Positions 8,889 to 17,681 of a stretch of 64,000 nucleotides of DNA are shown here, piece by piece. The stretch covers positions 1,984,001 to 2,048,000 of the forward strand of contig OZ253960.1 of the NCBI GenBank assembly GCA_965267435.1. Reading direction: 5' to 3'. The DNA is from JAWPMT01 sp965267435 (GTDB taxonomy: Bacteria; Bacteroidota; Bacteroidia; Cytophagales; Cyclobacteriaceae). How positions within the stretch are numbered: the stretch's first letter is position 1; every line of letters starts with the position of its first letter. A program made the translations under genes and the position numbers. A model generated the notes under the pieces. It saw only the letters and a program-made list of their open reading frames with translations, did no database searches and was not told the DNA's origin.

Positions 8889-9950
8889 CTAATTATCTTT
8901 CTCATCCCCCGGTACCTCCCGCTGGTAATCCCGGAGACTTCCCTCAATCGTATCCAACATTTCTCGCTCGCCCACCAAAAAACGCACCTGAATAGGCACA
9001 TAGAAGCACAAAAAGCTTTTGAGTTCATCGAACTGCATCAGCTTCACAGCATCTTTTTCAGTGGTGATCAATCCCACCTCGGGACCGAGTAGCCTGACCA
9101 GGCGAGCAACGTTCTTGCTACTGTAACGATGATGATCGGGGAATCCTATAAATGTCTCTATCGGAAAGTGCTGCTCGCACCATTTTCTAAAGGGCGCGTT
9201 CGAAGCAAGACCGGCCACGGCCACAAACTTCCTGGCTGGCGCTCCCGACCTGGACATCTCAAAAGGTACAAGGTCTCCGTATTCTGTAGTCGAAAACGAA
9301 ACTGGGGCATCAGAATATCGGGCGATGTCGGAGGCGCGAGCCTTTTGATGATCTTCGGTGATTTGGGCAGGGCACTTGGTCATGGTCACTAGGTCCGCTC
9401 TCCTCGCTCCTGATCGGCTCTCCCTCAATCGTCCAGCGGGCATGACAAAATCCCGATAAAATGGACGTGACCAGGTTGTAAGTAGTAAAGCGATAGAGGG
9501 CTTGACCTCCCTGTGCTGAAAAGCATCGTCAAGAATAATCACATCATTTTCCGGCTGCTCTGTCAATATCCAGGGAATGGCCCAGGCCCGCTCTTCCGCT
9601 ACCGCGACCAGCACACCCCTATCCGTGTATCGACGACAGTACATAAAAGACTCATCACCAATCGTTTTTGGGGTGTCATCAGAAGTGGCCATACGGAAGC
9701 CTCTTGTGCTGCGACCATAGCCTCGACTGAGGATCGCCACCTGCTTGCCAGCAGCGAGAAAGTGCTCGGTCAACCACATGACCACTGGTGTCTTGCCCGT
9801 CCCTCCGATCGCCAGGTTACCCACACTGATCACATTGGCATCGAATTCAAATGAGGGAGTGGAACCTATATTGAAGAGGTGGTTGCGAAATCGCGTGATG
9901 CCATCATATAGAATAGCAAAGGGAAATAAAATAACTTGCCACCAAACCAT
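8889..9950 (-). CDS. lpxK: Tetraacyldisaccharide 4'-kinase
   Basis: 353-residue inner-membrane-associated kinase that phosphorylates the 4' position of tetraacyldisaccharide 1-phosphate to give lipid IVA. It has the N-terminal membrane helix and amphipathic stretch (ILFPFAILYDGITRFRNHLF), the Walker A loop GNLAIGGTGKTP, then DDAFQHR and the late FPDHHRYS block, all standard for LpxK. The ATG at 9950 lies 8 bp from the ATG of the divergent nif3 gene, so its promoter must lie within nif3 coding sequence; a TATCTTTG match to the -7 box is present there at 9974-9967. First gene of the operon lpxK-porin-miaE. Confidence 0.95.
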   Translation of the reverse strand: MVWWQVILFPFAILYDGITRFRNHLFNIGSTPSFEFDANVISVGNLAIGGTGKTPVVMWLTEHFLAAGKQVAILSRGYGRSTRGFRMATSDDTPKTIGDESFMYCRRYTDRGVLVAVAEERAWAIPWILTEQPENDVIILDDAFQHREVKPSIALLLTTWSRPFYRDFVMPAGRLRESRSGARRADLVTMTKCPAQITEDHQKARASDIARYSDAPVSFSTTEYGDLVPFEMSRSGAPARKFVAVAGLASNAPFRKWCEQHFPIETFIGFPDHHRYSSKNVARLVRLLGPEVGLITTEKDAVKLMQFDELKSFLCFYVPIQVRFLVGEREMLDTIEGSLRDYQREVPGDEKDN

Positions 9951-9958
9951 ACTTGTCT

Positions 9959-11053
9959 ATGAAGGTCAAAGATATTCTAAACGAGCTGGAATCATGGGCC
10001 CCACCCGTCTACCAGGAGTCGTATGACAACTCCGGACTGCTCGTGGGCAATGCCTCCTCCGAACTTAAAGGGGTGCTCGTCACTTTGGACGTGACGATGG
10101 AAGTGATCAATGAGGCGATCCAGGAAGGTACGAACCTCATCGTCGCCCACCACCCCCTGATTTTCGGAGGCCTCAAAAGACTTACTGGCAATCACTGGGT
10201 GGAAAAGTGTGTGATTCAGGCGATTAAGCACGATATCTGTATCTATGCCATCCACACAAACTTGGATCACGTACACGATGGGGTCAACTCGAAGATCGCC
10301 GAAAAGATCGGACTACAAAGTGTCAAGGTATTGTCACCTAAGAATGATACCCTCAGCAAGCTGGTGGCCTTTGTACCAAAAGAGAGTGCAGAAAAGGTAT
10401 TGCAGGCCCTCTACAAAGCTGGCGTCGGTGAAATCGGCAATTACGACCACTGTAGCTTTCAACTCGAAGGTGAAGGCACCTTCCGGCCCAATGAGAAGGC
10501 CAATCCTACCATCGGCTCCCAACTACAGGACGAGACTGTGTCTGAAAAGCGCCTGGAAGTAATTCTACCTACCTATAAGCAACGATCTATCATCCATGCA
10601 CTCAAGGCGGCACACCCCTATGAGGAGGTGGCCTATTACCTGCAGCCGTTGAGCAATGAGAACCAGGATGTAGGCAGCGGTGCAGTTGGGGTGCTGCCCA
10701 ATCCGATGGATACCCATGAGTTCTTCGCGATGTTGAAGGAGAGCATGGAACTCGAGGTCATCAGATGCACCGCCATGGTCAAGGAAAACGTGCGTAAGAT
10801 TGCTGTGTGCGGAGGTGCCGGACGTTTCTTGCTGTCCAAAGCCAAACGCGCTGGTGCAGACGTCTTTATTACAGCTGATTTTAAGTACCACGACTTCTTC
10901 GAAGCGGACAACGACCTAATAGTTGCAGACATCGGTCACTACGAAAGTGAAGTGTTTACAAAGGAATTGATCGGTGATCGTTTAAAAGAAAAATTCGCTA
11001 ATATTGCAGTTCGTTTGTCAGGGGTGCGCACTAACCCCATCATTTACATATAA
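9959..11053 (+). CDS. Nif3-like dinuclear metal-centre protein (GTP cyclohydrolase I type 2 family)
   Basis: 364-residue Nif3/YbgI-family protein. The first half carries LLVTLDVT-like strand order, LIVAHHPLIFGGLKR and IYAIHTNLDHVHDGVN, which supply the His and Asp ligands of the dinuclear metal site. A CutA-like insert domain (about residues 130-230) follows, and the C-terminal ligands lie in DVFITADFKYHDFF and IVADIGHYESE. The biochemical function is unsettled; the 'GTP cyclohydrolase 1 type 2' label is a database name. Start ATG at 9959 is preferred to a TTG two codons upstream. The zinc-ribbon gene follows after 8 bp, a pairing common in Bacteroidota and others. Confidence 0.92.
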   Translation: MKVKDILNELESWAPPVYQESYDNSGLLVGNASSELKGVLVTLDVTMEVINEAIQEGTNLIVAHHPLIFGGLKRLTGNHWVEKCVIQAIKHDICIYAIHTNLDHVHDGVNSKIAEKIGLQSVKVLSPKNDTLSKLVAFVPKESAEKVLQALYKAGVGEIGNYDHCSFQLEGEGTFRPNEKANPTIGSQLQDETVSEKRLEVILPTYKQRSIIHALKAAHPYEEVAYYLQPLSNENQDVGSGAVGVLPNPMDTHEFFAMLKESMELEVIRCTAMVKENVRKIAVCGGAGRFLLSKAKRAGADVFITADFKYHDFFEADNDLIVADIGHYESEVFTKELIGDRLKEKFANIAVRLSGVRTNPIIYI

Positions 11054-11061
11054 TTCTCTTA

Positions 11062-11835
11062 ATGGAACATACGGTTGCGAAGAAGCTAGAGGCCCTCATA
11101 AAACTTCAATCCACAGATTCAGAACTAGACGAAATTAAGAAAATCCGAGGGGCATTGCCCGATGAGGTGATGGACCTGGAGGATGAAATAGCCGGCTATC
11201 AAACCAGAGTTGACAAACAAAATCAAGAGCTTAAGGACATTGAGAACAACATCTCTGCCAATCGTACTGCTATAAAGGATGCTGAGAAGCTGATCCAGAA
11301 GTACGAAGACCAGCAGATGAATGTCCGCAACAATCGCGAGTACGACGCGATCACCAAAGAAATCGAACTTCAAAAGCTGGAGATCCAGATCCTCGAAAAG
11401 CGCATAAAGGAAGGCTACGAAAAGATCGAGTCTAAGAAGGAGGAAATCGAGGGGACAAAAGGTATCCTTGATGAGCGTCAAAAAGATCTTGAAAGTAAGA
11501 AGGGTGAACTCGACACCATCACCAAGGAGTCTGAAGACGACGAAAAGAAACTAGAGAAAACTCGCGCTAACGCGGCAAAGAACGTCGAAGAGCGGCTGTT
11601 CAAGTCTTACGAGAAGATACGCCTGAACATGCGCAACGGACTCGCTGTGGTCCCTGTGAAGCGTGGCGCCTGCGGCGGATGCTTCAACATCGTGCCTCCT
11701 CAGAAACAGGCTGAAATCCGAGAAAAGAAAAAGATCATCGTCTGCGAGCACTGCGGAAGAATCCTTTCTGATGTGGAAGATGAGATTGTAGAGGAGGTCA
11801 AGCCTAAGAGAAGAACGAAGCGGACGGCGAGCTGA
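11062..11835 (+). CDS. Coiled-coil protein with C4-type zinc ribbon
   Basis: 257 residues. Residues about 25-180 form an almost continuous Lys/Glu-rich heptad coiled coil. The C-terminal part has the zinc-ribbon Cys pairs GACGGC and CEHCGR separated by about 24 residues, followed by an acidic then basic tail (EEVKPKRRTKRTAS). This is the zf-RING_7/C4 zinc-ribbon family usually found beside nif3, as here. Precise function is not known; a nucleic-acid or RNA-polymerase-related role is only suggested by the family. No separate promoter is visible in the 8-bp gap after nif3. Confidence 0.9.
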   Translation: MEHTVAKKLEALIKLQSTDSELDEIKKIRGALPDEVMDLEDEIAGYQTRVDKQNQELKDIENNISANRTAIKDAEKLIQKYEDQQMNVRNNREYDAITKEIELQKLEIQILEKRIKEGYEKIESKKEEIEGTKGILDERQKDLESKKGELDTITKESEDDEKKLEKTRANAAKNVEERLFKSYEKIRLNMRNGLAVVPVKRGACGGCFNIVPPQKQAEIREKKKIIVCEHCGRILSDVEDEIVEEVKPKRRTKRTAS

Positions 11836-11848
11836 GGCTTCGTTCCGA

Positions 11849-11945
11849 GTTTCAGGTTTAACGTTTCAGGTTGCTTGAGGCTACCGACCAAGGCTGCGTA
11901 CGTGAGCCCACTGACTCATGGAACGTTGAACCTTGAACATGAAAC
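11849..11945. repeat. Intergenic repeat-like segment (TTTCAGGTT / AACCTTGAA words)
   Basis: The 110-bp spacer between the convergent zinc-ribbon and plsC genes is built from related words read in both directions: GTTTCAGGTTTAACGTTTCAG on one side and GAACGTTGAACCTTGAAC on the other. Similar degenerate spacers occur between convergent genes in many Cytophagales genomes I know of. It could form a weak imperfect hairpin but has no clear T-run terminator. Confidence 0.35.
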
Positions 11946-12494
11946 CTACCTCACCCCCAGCTCCGGATGCTTACCTTTTATGGTCCTAAAGTAGGACATC
12001 ATCTTTTCGATGTCGGTGTCCGCATCCCCTGTAGGATCGAAGGGCTCCTTGAACTCGACCACCTTGTGGGCATAGTCGAATGAGGCCATTACAATGGGCA
12101 CCTTAGCTTTAACAGCCACCCAATAGAACCCTGTTTTCCACTTAGGCACGTAGGAGCGTGTACCCTCTGGAGCGATGGTCATGATAAACTCATCCTCTTT
12201 CTCGAAGATCTCGACGATCTGATCTACTAGCTTGGTGTTTTTCGACCTGTCTACGGCATAACCGCCAATACTCTTCATAAACCATCCTACCACCGGAATT
12301 TTGAAAAGCGAATCCTTGCCAAGAAATCTGGGTTTGAAACCGGGATACATGTACTTGATGGGCAAGCCCACAAAGAAATCCATGTTACTGGTGTGTGGTG
12401 CCACGGCAATCACATACTTAGGGATATCAGGAGGACGCCCTTCTACTCGCCAACCGGCTGCTTTGAACGCCCATGTGAAAAAAGCGCGCCTCAT
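11946..12494 (-). CDS. 1-acyl-sn-glycerol-3-phosphate acyltransferase (PlsC family)
   Basis: 182-residue acyltransferase of glycerolipid synthesis, membrane-associated through its hydrophobic N-terminus. The catalytic HX4D motif is HTSNMD and the phosphate-binding motif is APEGTRS; both are intact. It is shorter than E. coli PlsC (about 245) but within the range of the short family members of Bacteroidota. Its start overlaps the accA stop by 4 bp (12491-12494), so the two are translationally coupled. This links malonyl-CoA supply with phospholipid acylation. It could equally acylate another lipid, such as an ornithine lipid. Confidence 0.87.
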   Translation of the reverse strand: MRRAFFTWAFKAAGWRVEGRPPDIPKYVIAVAPHTSNMDFFVGLPIKYMYPGFKPRFLGKDSLFKIPVVGWFMKSIGGYAVDRSKNTKLVDQIVEIFEKEDEFIMTIAPEGTRSYVPKWKTGFYWVAVKAKVPIVMASFDYAHKVVEFKEPFDPTGDADTDIEKMMSYFRTIKGKHPELGVR

Positions 12495-13441
12495 GACTCT
12501 ACGTAAACTCCCATTTGCCCGAATTTATCGATCCGGTCCATGATCCGCTGCTCAGCGTCCATGCCCGCAAGTTCTTTATAGTGCTTTTTGATCGCCTTTT
12601 TCACTAATGCCGCGGAGGCCTTTAGATCTGTGTGCGCTCCACCAAGTGGCTCAGAGATCACACCGTCGATAAGTTTGTTCTTCAGCATGTCAGGAGCCGT
12701 CAACTTCAAGGCCTCGGCTGCTTGCTCCTTAAAATTCCAGCTGCGCCAGAGGATACTCGAGCAAGACTCTGGAGAGATGACGGAATACCAGGTGTTCTCC
12801 ATCATGAGAATACGGTCACCAATGGCGATTCCCAGCGCACCTCCTGAGGCCCCCTCACCCACTACTATGCAAATCACCGGAACCCGGAGCGTAAACATCT
12901 CCTTCAGATTTCGTGCAATCGCTTCGCCCTGGCCTCTTTGCTCAGCTTCGATTCCTGGAAAGGCGCCTGGAGTATCGATAAGTGTGACGATGGGCTTCTG
13001 AAACTTGTCAGCGATCTTCATGAGCCGTAATGCCTTGCGATAGCCATCAGGGTTGGCCATACCGAAGTTCCGCATCTGACGTTGCTTGGTATTGCGCCCT
13101 TTCTGCTGACCGATCAACATAAAGGTCTGGCCATCAATTTTGCCGAAGCCTCCCACCATGGCTTTGTCATCATTCACAGCACGGTCGCCGTGTAGTTCAA
13201 CAAAGTCATCAGTCAGCTGATAGATGTAGTCAAGCGTGTAAGGACGATCAGGGTGTCGCGACAGTTGCACCCGCTGCCAGCGTGTGAGGTTGCCGAAGGT
13301 CTCCTTTTTTAAGGCGACTAGTTTCTTCTCGAGTTGTTCGACGGCTTCTGATACATCCACATCACTGTCCGTTGCCAGTTTCTTCATTTGGTCCAACTTC
13401 TCCTCTAACTCAGCGATGGGTTTCTCAAATTCCAGCAGCAT
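12491..13441 (-). CDS. accA: Acetyl-CoA carboxylase carboxyltransferase subunit alpha
   Basis: 316-residue alpha subunit of the carboxyltransferase that, with AccD, moves carboxyl from biotin to acetyl-CoA in fatty-acid synthesis. An N-terminal coiled coil (LLEFEKPIAELEEKLDQMKK) precedes the crotonase-fold carboxyltransferase domain with GRNTKQRQMRNFGM, TLIDTPGAFPG and VGEGASGGALGI. Start ATG at 13441 is chosen because the family begins MLLEFEKPI; an in-frame ATG eight codons upstream also exists. The 3' end overlaps plsC. Confidence 0.96.
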   Translation of the reverse strand: MLLEFEKPIAELEEKLDQMKKLATDSDVDVSEAVEQLEKKLVALKKETFGNLTRWQRVQLSRHPDRPYTLDYIYQLTDDFVELHGDRAVNDDKAMVGGFGKIDGQTFMLIGQQKGRNTKQRQMRNFGMANPDGYRKALRLMKIADKFQKPIVTLIDTPGAFPGIEAEQRGQGEAIARNLKEMFTLRVPVICIVVGEGASGGALGIAIGDRILMMENTWYSVISPESCSSILWRSWNFKEQAAEALKLTAPDMLKNKLIDGVISEPLGGAHTDLKASAALVKKAIKKHYKELAGMDAEQRIMDRIDKFGQMGVYVES

Positions 13442-13551
13442 ACCTGGGTCTCTTTTTGCGGGCAAATTTAGGAGATAAAATCTTTATGTGATCATGAACT
13501 GGAGGTTTCCAAATCTGTTTGGAACTTATGATCATCAAAGGCCGGAAAAAC

Positions 13552-13572
13552 AAAAAGCCCCGATTGGGGCTT
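13552..13572 (-). terminator. Rho-independent terminator of tRNA-Asp
   Basis: Read on the minus strand, AAGCCCC-AATC-GGGGCTT is followed directly by a T run (TTTTTGTTTTT). It starts five bases after the tRNA-Asp 3' end, so it ends the single-gene tRNA transcript. Confidence 0.85.
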
Positions 13573-13576
13573 CTTG

Positions 13577-13650
13577 CGGTCCGGACGAGACTCGAACTCG
13601 CGACCTCCTGCGTGACAGGCAGGCATTCTAACCAACTGAACTACCGGACC
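13577..13650 (-). tRNA. tRNA-Asp(GTC)
   Basis: 74-nt cloverleaf on the minus strand. The acceptor stem GGTCCGG pairs with CCGGACC and the discriminator is G. The anticodon arm CCTGC-CTGTCAC-GCAGG gives anticodon GTC, and the T arm contains GTTCGAGTC. The 3' CCA is not encoded (the genome continues GCA). It is flanked by its own terminator and lies 135 bp upstream of accA on the same strand. Confidence 0.96.
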
Positions 13651-13856
13651 TCCTTTTTAAAGGAGACGCAAAACTATAAGGCTGTATCGTATTATACAAT
13701 AGTCAAGCGCACTTTAATTTACCTAAAAAGCTGGGTACAGTAACTTCCTCTTAGGAGTATTATTCCATATAACGTTTTTAAAACCTCCTCACACTGTTCA
13801 ATAAACCAGGCAACAGTGCTGGATTGCAATGGATGCCACGACGTAACGTACTCGCG

Positions 13857-14072
13857 ATGAAACGAAGGAACGTCCTAAGTAAGGTGGGCGCCGGCTGCAC
13901 ATTACTTGGCGCGCTTCCTGGATTGGGAAACATACCTCAGCTTCAAGCCAATGCCTACAATGACCCTCAACCCATCGTGCCAATACAACCGGGGAACGGG
14001 ATACATGCTGGATACCGAGATTTGCTTCACGGCAGAGAAGTAGCCACGCTTGAACAACCAAAAAAAAAGTAA
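13857..14072 (+). pseudogene. Possible remnant of a Tat-exported protein
   Basis: The 725-bp spacer between the two tRNA genes holds one peptide that looks once-coding: MKRRNVLSKVGAGCTLLGAL, a twin-arginine-type signal, followed by about 50 residues. Coding-like fragments continue in other frames, for example VKFAGLTVEVKSPSYRARKG and then LIETEVIGRDSSGKTFTG up to about 14340, with stops between them. This pattern suggests a small exported protein broken by frameshifts. I cannot name the ancestor. It may also be chance; codon statistics were not computed. Confidence 0.3.
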
Positions 14073-14377
14073 AATTCGCCGGCCTCACCGTCGAGGTAAA
14101 AAGCCCTTCATACCGAGCAAGGAAAGGAATACCCACGGAACTAAAAGGGTAACAGCATGTTGCGATTGATCGACCGAAAAACCCCACTCATCTACAGTCT
14201 CTACCCAACCATCGCATTTAGCAACTCCGCTGATCACAGTTGTCGTAAACTTGCTGGACCGTCCTCATTGAGACCGAGGTCATTGGTAGAGACTCCTCCG
14301 GAAAGACATTTACCGGACAAGAACCAAGTCACTGCCATTGGAATTAGCATAAGGAAAATAAGATGTCAAGCAGAAAA

Positions 14378-14408
14378 GACTGACGATGATTTCGTCAGTC
14401 TTTTTTTT
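14378..14408 (-). terminator. Bidirectional terminator after tRNA-Leu
   Basis: Stem GACTGACGA (14378-14386) with TCGTCAGTC (14392-14400). On the plus strand it is followed by eight T; on the minus strand by TTTTC. It lies 24 bp after the tRNA-Leu 3' end on the minus strand and also faces the decayed stretch on the plus strand. Confidence 0.8.
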
Positions 14409-14431
14409 ATCAAAGGATAAAATGTTAGTTG

Positions 14432-14515
14432 TGCCGAAGGCGGGAGTCGAACCCGCACGAGATTTCTCTCACACGCCCCTGAAACGTGCGCGTCTACCAG
14501 TTCCGCCACTTCGGC
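14432..14515 (-). tRNA. tRNA-Leu(CAG)
   Basis: 84-nt class II tRNA with a long variable arm on the minus strand. The acceptor GCCGAAG pairs with CTTCGGC, discriminator A. The anticodon arm CACGT-TTCAGGG-GCGTG gives anticodon CAG (reads CUG). The variable arm is GTGAGAGAAATCTCGT-like and the T arm holds GTTCGACTC. CCA is not encoded. Confidence 0.95.
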
Positions 14516-14630
14516 AATATCTTTCAATGACTGAAAGTCAGCCATTCTTTGTCACTATCTATCCGCGCACAGTGCGTGCGTGGCTCAGATAAGGACTGCG
14601 AATATAGATGATTTTAATGAGTCGTCGAAT

Positions 14631-15158
14631 CTAACGACAATTGGATTTGACGACTTCCGTACCGAGACATTGCCATTGCTCACCATAAATGGACTCGTAA
14701 CAGATCGACCAATCAAAATCGTGTTCTTGGAAGGCTGCGAAAAGTAGTTCACCCCACATGGGATCTCCCGAGCGAAGAAGGTAGATACTTTCTCCCGCTG
14801 GCAGGACTCTGTTGTCAACTGATGACGTAAGATGTGGGAAGTAGGTCTTCCCGACCATTCTGAGGAGTAGTGTGTCTAGCTCCTGAATCTCTTCACCATC
14901 AAGACTTATTGCACTATTGACGATGAGCGCAGGCCCCACTCCCTTATTGGCCACTCGCAAGGCAAATCCATCATCCTGATTATAGCCTACTCGCCATTCC
15001 AGGTAAGGCCACACGGTGGCGTGCTGCTCCCGTTGCATGATTCGTGTTTGAAATACGTAAACTGAGACGGTAATAATGTTGATGGCGATGGCTATGATAC
15101 CAACCATGAGTCCCCGGTCCATGCGGTTTTGAGGTCGCTCTCTGTCGTTGTCTTCCAT
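14631..15158 (-). CDS. Single-pass membrane-anchored protein, unknown function
   Basis: 175 residues. A charged cytoplasmic start (MEDNDRERPQNRMDRG) is followed by one transmembrane helix (about residues 18-37) and a roughly 135-residue periplasmic domain beginning HATVWPYLEWRVGY. The wording 'FALRVANKGVGPALI' and 'YLLRSGDPMWG' resembles beta-sandwich domains found as hypothetical proteins across bacteria; I cannot name the family. It lies 80 bp downstream of the sulfatase gene on the same strand and may share its transcript. Confidence 0.7.
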   Translation of the reverse strand: MEDNDRERPQNRMDRGLMVGIIAIAINIITVSVYVFQTRIMQREQHATVWPYLEWRVGYNQDDGFALRVANKGVGPALIVNSAISLDGEEIQELDTLLLRMVGKTYFPHLTSSVDNRVLPAGESIYLLRSGDPMWGELLFAAFQEHDFDWSICYESIYGEQWQCLGTEVVKSNCR

Positions 15159-15238
15159 GCGTCGATGTCCAGATTTGCAATGGCCAATTTAGGCAAGAAG
15201 GTTGGCCTCTTCCCTTCGGAACCTAGCTTTTATGATAG

Positions 15239-16678
15239 TCAATTCTCCTGCGCTTGGCTGTACGCGGGGTTGGTATTCGCTTCATTTGCTCCACTGGCTT
15301 CTTGCTCTTCGCGGAGTTTGGAAAGCAGCCGTTCAGTGATCTGCGGATTTTCGGCACTTACGTCAAACTGCTCCGCCACATCGGTTCCCAAATCAAAGAG
15401 CTCTACCTTTCCTGTCTCGTAAAACTGGATGAGCTTCCAATTTCCCTGCCGGATGGCAGCTCCAGGCGTCCAGGCACTGCCGTGGTAGTGTGGATAGTGC
15501 CACCAAATCGATTGTCGTGACCAGTCCTCACCACCTGACATCAAGGGCGTGAGATCTTTTCCATCAAACTCCTCGTTGTCAGCGGCACTTACGCCCGCCA
15601 TGTTGAGAATGGTAGGTGCCAGATCATGTCCCACTACTGGCGTAGCCACTGTCGTACCTTCACTCTTCGAGGCATCCTTGACCAACAGTGGAACACGAAT
15701 ACCTCCCTCGTACAACCATCCCTTGCCAGCACGAAGGGGGCGTACAGAGGTTGGAGCTCCGTTCATGCGGGTGCTGTCTAAAGTAGACAGTCCTCCGTTG
15801 TCGGAGGTGAAAACGATGATGGTATTGTCATATAAGCCCCTGTCTTTGAGTGAGGTAACAAGTCTACCAACATTGACATCCATCGCGTGGACCATGGAGG
15901 CATATTCCGCATTGTGCTGGGCGATCGTCGTGGTCCCTGCTCCCTCCTCCTCATAGAGATCCTCCGGCAGATCCAGGGATGCCCTTTTCGTTCGGTACTG
16001 CTCCACGTACTCCTGATTGGGCTGAATGGGGGTATGCACGGTATAAAAGGAAAGGAAGGCGAAAAAAGGCCCCTCTCCAAGGGTATCTATGAAATGGATC
16101 ACTTCGCTTGTCAGCCTGTCCGTGAGGTACTCTCCTTCGGGGCCGTCCGTCATTTTAGGGTTTTCATAAGGAACGTAGTAGCCACCGGGGGGACTGCCTC
16201 GGTGGTGCCCTCCGATATTGATATCAAATCCCTGATCTTCAGGGAAATAACCCTCACTGCCCAAATGCCATTTACCTGCAAACATAGTGGCGTAGCCGGC
16301 TGCGCTGAGTATTTCTGCGATCGTCTCATGTTCTAGTGGCAACTGATCCAGATCGTCTGGCCCCAGGAGCTGTCGGTTTCTGGGGTCCGCGCCCGGTATC
16401 CAATCAGTGATATTCAATCGCGCAGGATGCAAACCAGTCATTATCGCCGCCCGGGACGGAGAACATACTGATCCCGAAGAATAGGCATTCGGGAAGCGAA
16501 AACTCTCGTCGGCCAGCCCATCAATATGATCCGTTTCGTAGAACGTGCTGCCGTTGTAGCCGACATCGTTCCAACCTAGATCGTCCACTAAAATGAACAA
16601 GATATTGGGAGGCTGCTCGTCAGGCTGACAGGCGCCAAGGAGCGTTATTACAACTACAAATACCGTAAGTCTAATCAT
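15239..16678 (-). CDS. Sulfatase lipoprotein (formylglycine-dependent, type I)
   Basis: 479-residue sulfatase of the alkaline-phosphatase superfamily. The lipoprotein signal ends LGAC with Cys17. Asp residues of the metal site lie in ILVDDLGWNDVGYNG, the catalytic Cys72 in VCSPSRA is the C-type sequence converted to formylglycine, then FAGKWHLG and the late FTSDNGG. Anchored in the envelope, it would remove sulfate esters from a glycan or small molecule; substrate cannot be read. No formylglycine-generating enzyme is in the window. Its start overlaps the upstream kinase gene by 8 bp, so expression is coupled to it. Confidence 0.92.
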   Translation of the reverse strand: MIRLTVFVVVITLLGACQPDEQPPNILFILVDDLGWNDVGYNGSTFYETDHIDGLADESFRFPNAYSSGSVCSPSRAAIMTGLHPARLNITDWIPGADPRNRQLLGPDDLDQLPLEHETIAEILSAAGYATMFAGKWHLGSEGYFPEDQGFDINIGGHHRGSPPGGYYVPYENPKMTDGPEGEYLTDRLTSEVIHFIDTLGEGPFFAFLSFYTVHTPIQPNQEYVEQYRTKRASLDLPEDLYEEEGAGTTTIAQHNAEYASMVHAMDVNVGRLVTSLKDRGLYDNTIIVFTSDNGGLSTLDSTRMNGAPTSVRPLRAGKGWLYEGGIRVPLLVKDASKSEGTTVATPVVGHDLAPTILNMAGVSAADNEEFDGKDLTPLMSGGEDWSRQSIWWHYPHYHGSAWTPGAAIRQGNWKLIQFYETGKVELFDLGTDVAEQFDVSAENPQITERLLSKLREEQEASGANEANTNPAYSQAQEN

Positions 16679-17681
16679 TGCCTTTGAGGTTCACTTGCAA
16701 TAGGGTACGCATGCCTTCTTTGCCATCGATTTGCAGATCCGCGTCTATCTGGCTGGCGAGGCCGGTGATGATGGACATGCCTATCCCCCCTCCTTTCGCC
16801 GGATCTGGATGGTTGCTGAGTCCCTTCCCATTATCCGTCACCTCAATCAGCAGTTGCTCCCCCTTCATAGCGGCAGAGACATTTATTAGGTTTTCGGCTC
16901 GAGGACTATCTCCGAAAGCATGCTTGAGGCTGTTGGCAATACACTCGTTGATGATCATACCGATTGGAATAAGTAAATCGATCGCTAACTCGACTGATTC
17001 CACGGAAGTCGTGATTTGTGATCGCAAGTTGGATGACATTGGGCTGATGACCCTGCTCACGTAGTCCTTCAGGTTGATCCGTTGGAAGTCGTCAGATTTA
17101 TAAACTGCTTCATGCGCTGAGGCGATGGCCCTCAAAGAATTCTGCAGGTCTGCGGTCGAAATCTTTTGATCTTCGTCTGCTCTCAGACCGACAAAACTCA
17201 TGATGAACTGAAGATTGTTCTTCACGCGGTGGTGTACCTCATTCAACAAAACCTCCTTTTCGCGGAGTGTCTTCTTGAGGCTCATCTCCAGGCGCTTGAT
17301 CTCGGTGATATCGAGATGCGATCCACACATCCGCAGCGGCTTCCCTTCGGCATCCCACTCAAACACCTTCCCGCGGTCGTGCACCCACACCCATTCACCG
17401 TTTTTGTGCTTCATTCGGGACTGAAAGTCGTAATACTCAGAGTCTCCTTGAAAATGCTGCTCCAGGAGTCTATTGGATTCCTCCAGGTCGTCCGGATGCG
17501 CAAATTTGACCCATGTTTCTATGCTCAAAGGCTGCAGTTCGTCGAGCGAGTAACCAATGATCTCGGCCCACCTCTCGTTGAAATAGGTCTCGCCGGTTTG
17601 GACATTCCAATCCCAAATACCGATTCTCGTCCCCTCAATGACGAGCTTATTCCTTTGTTCTTCGATATCATCTGCTGCCAT
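16671..17681 (-). CDS. Soluble PAS sensor histidine kinase (HisKA_2 type)
   Basis: 336 residues with no membrane segment. One PAS_3-type domain (about residues 12-130: GTRIGIWDWNVQTGETYFN, then HKNGEWVWVHDRGKV and LDITEIK) leads into the HisKA_2 phosphoacceptor EVHHRVKNNLQ and a HATPase domain with NECIANSLKHAF, VTDNGKGL and GGGIGMSI. It should autophosphorylate and pass phosphate to a response regulator, none of which is adjacent. The stop overlaps the sulfatase start by 8 bp, an unusual pairing for a signalling kinase. Confidence 0.92.
   Translation of the reverse strand: MAADDIEEQRNKLVIEGTRIGIWDWNVQTGETYFNERWAEIIGYSLDELQPLSIETWVKFAHPDDLEESNRLLEQHFQGDSEYYDFQSRMKHKNGEWVWVHDRGKVFEWDAEGKPLRMCGSHLDITEIKRLEMSLKKTLREKEVLLNEVHHRVKNNLQFIMSFVGLRADEDQKISTADLQNSLRAIASAHEAVYKSDDFQRINLKDYVSRVISPMSSNLRSQITTSVESVELAIDLLIPIGMIINECIANSLKHAFGDSPRAENLINVSAAMKGEQLLIEVTDNGKGLSNHPDPAKGGGIGMSIITGLASQIDADLQIDGKEGMRTLLQVNLKGND

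Noticed and set aside
15182..15208. GGCCAA/TTGGCC inverted pair between the sulfatase and the gene at 14631
   Set aside because: Only 6 bp, no T-run on either strand; too weak to call a terminator.
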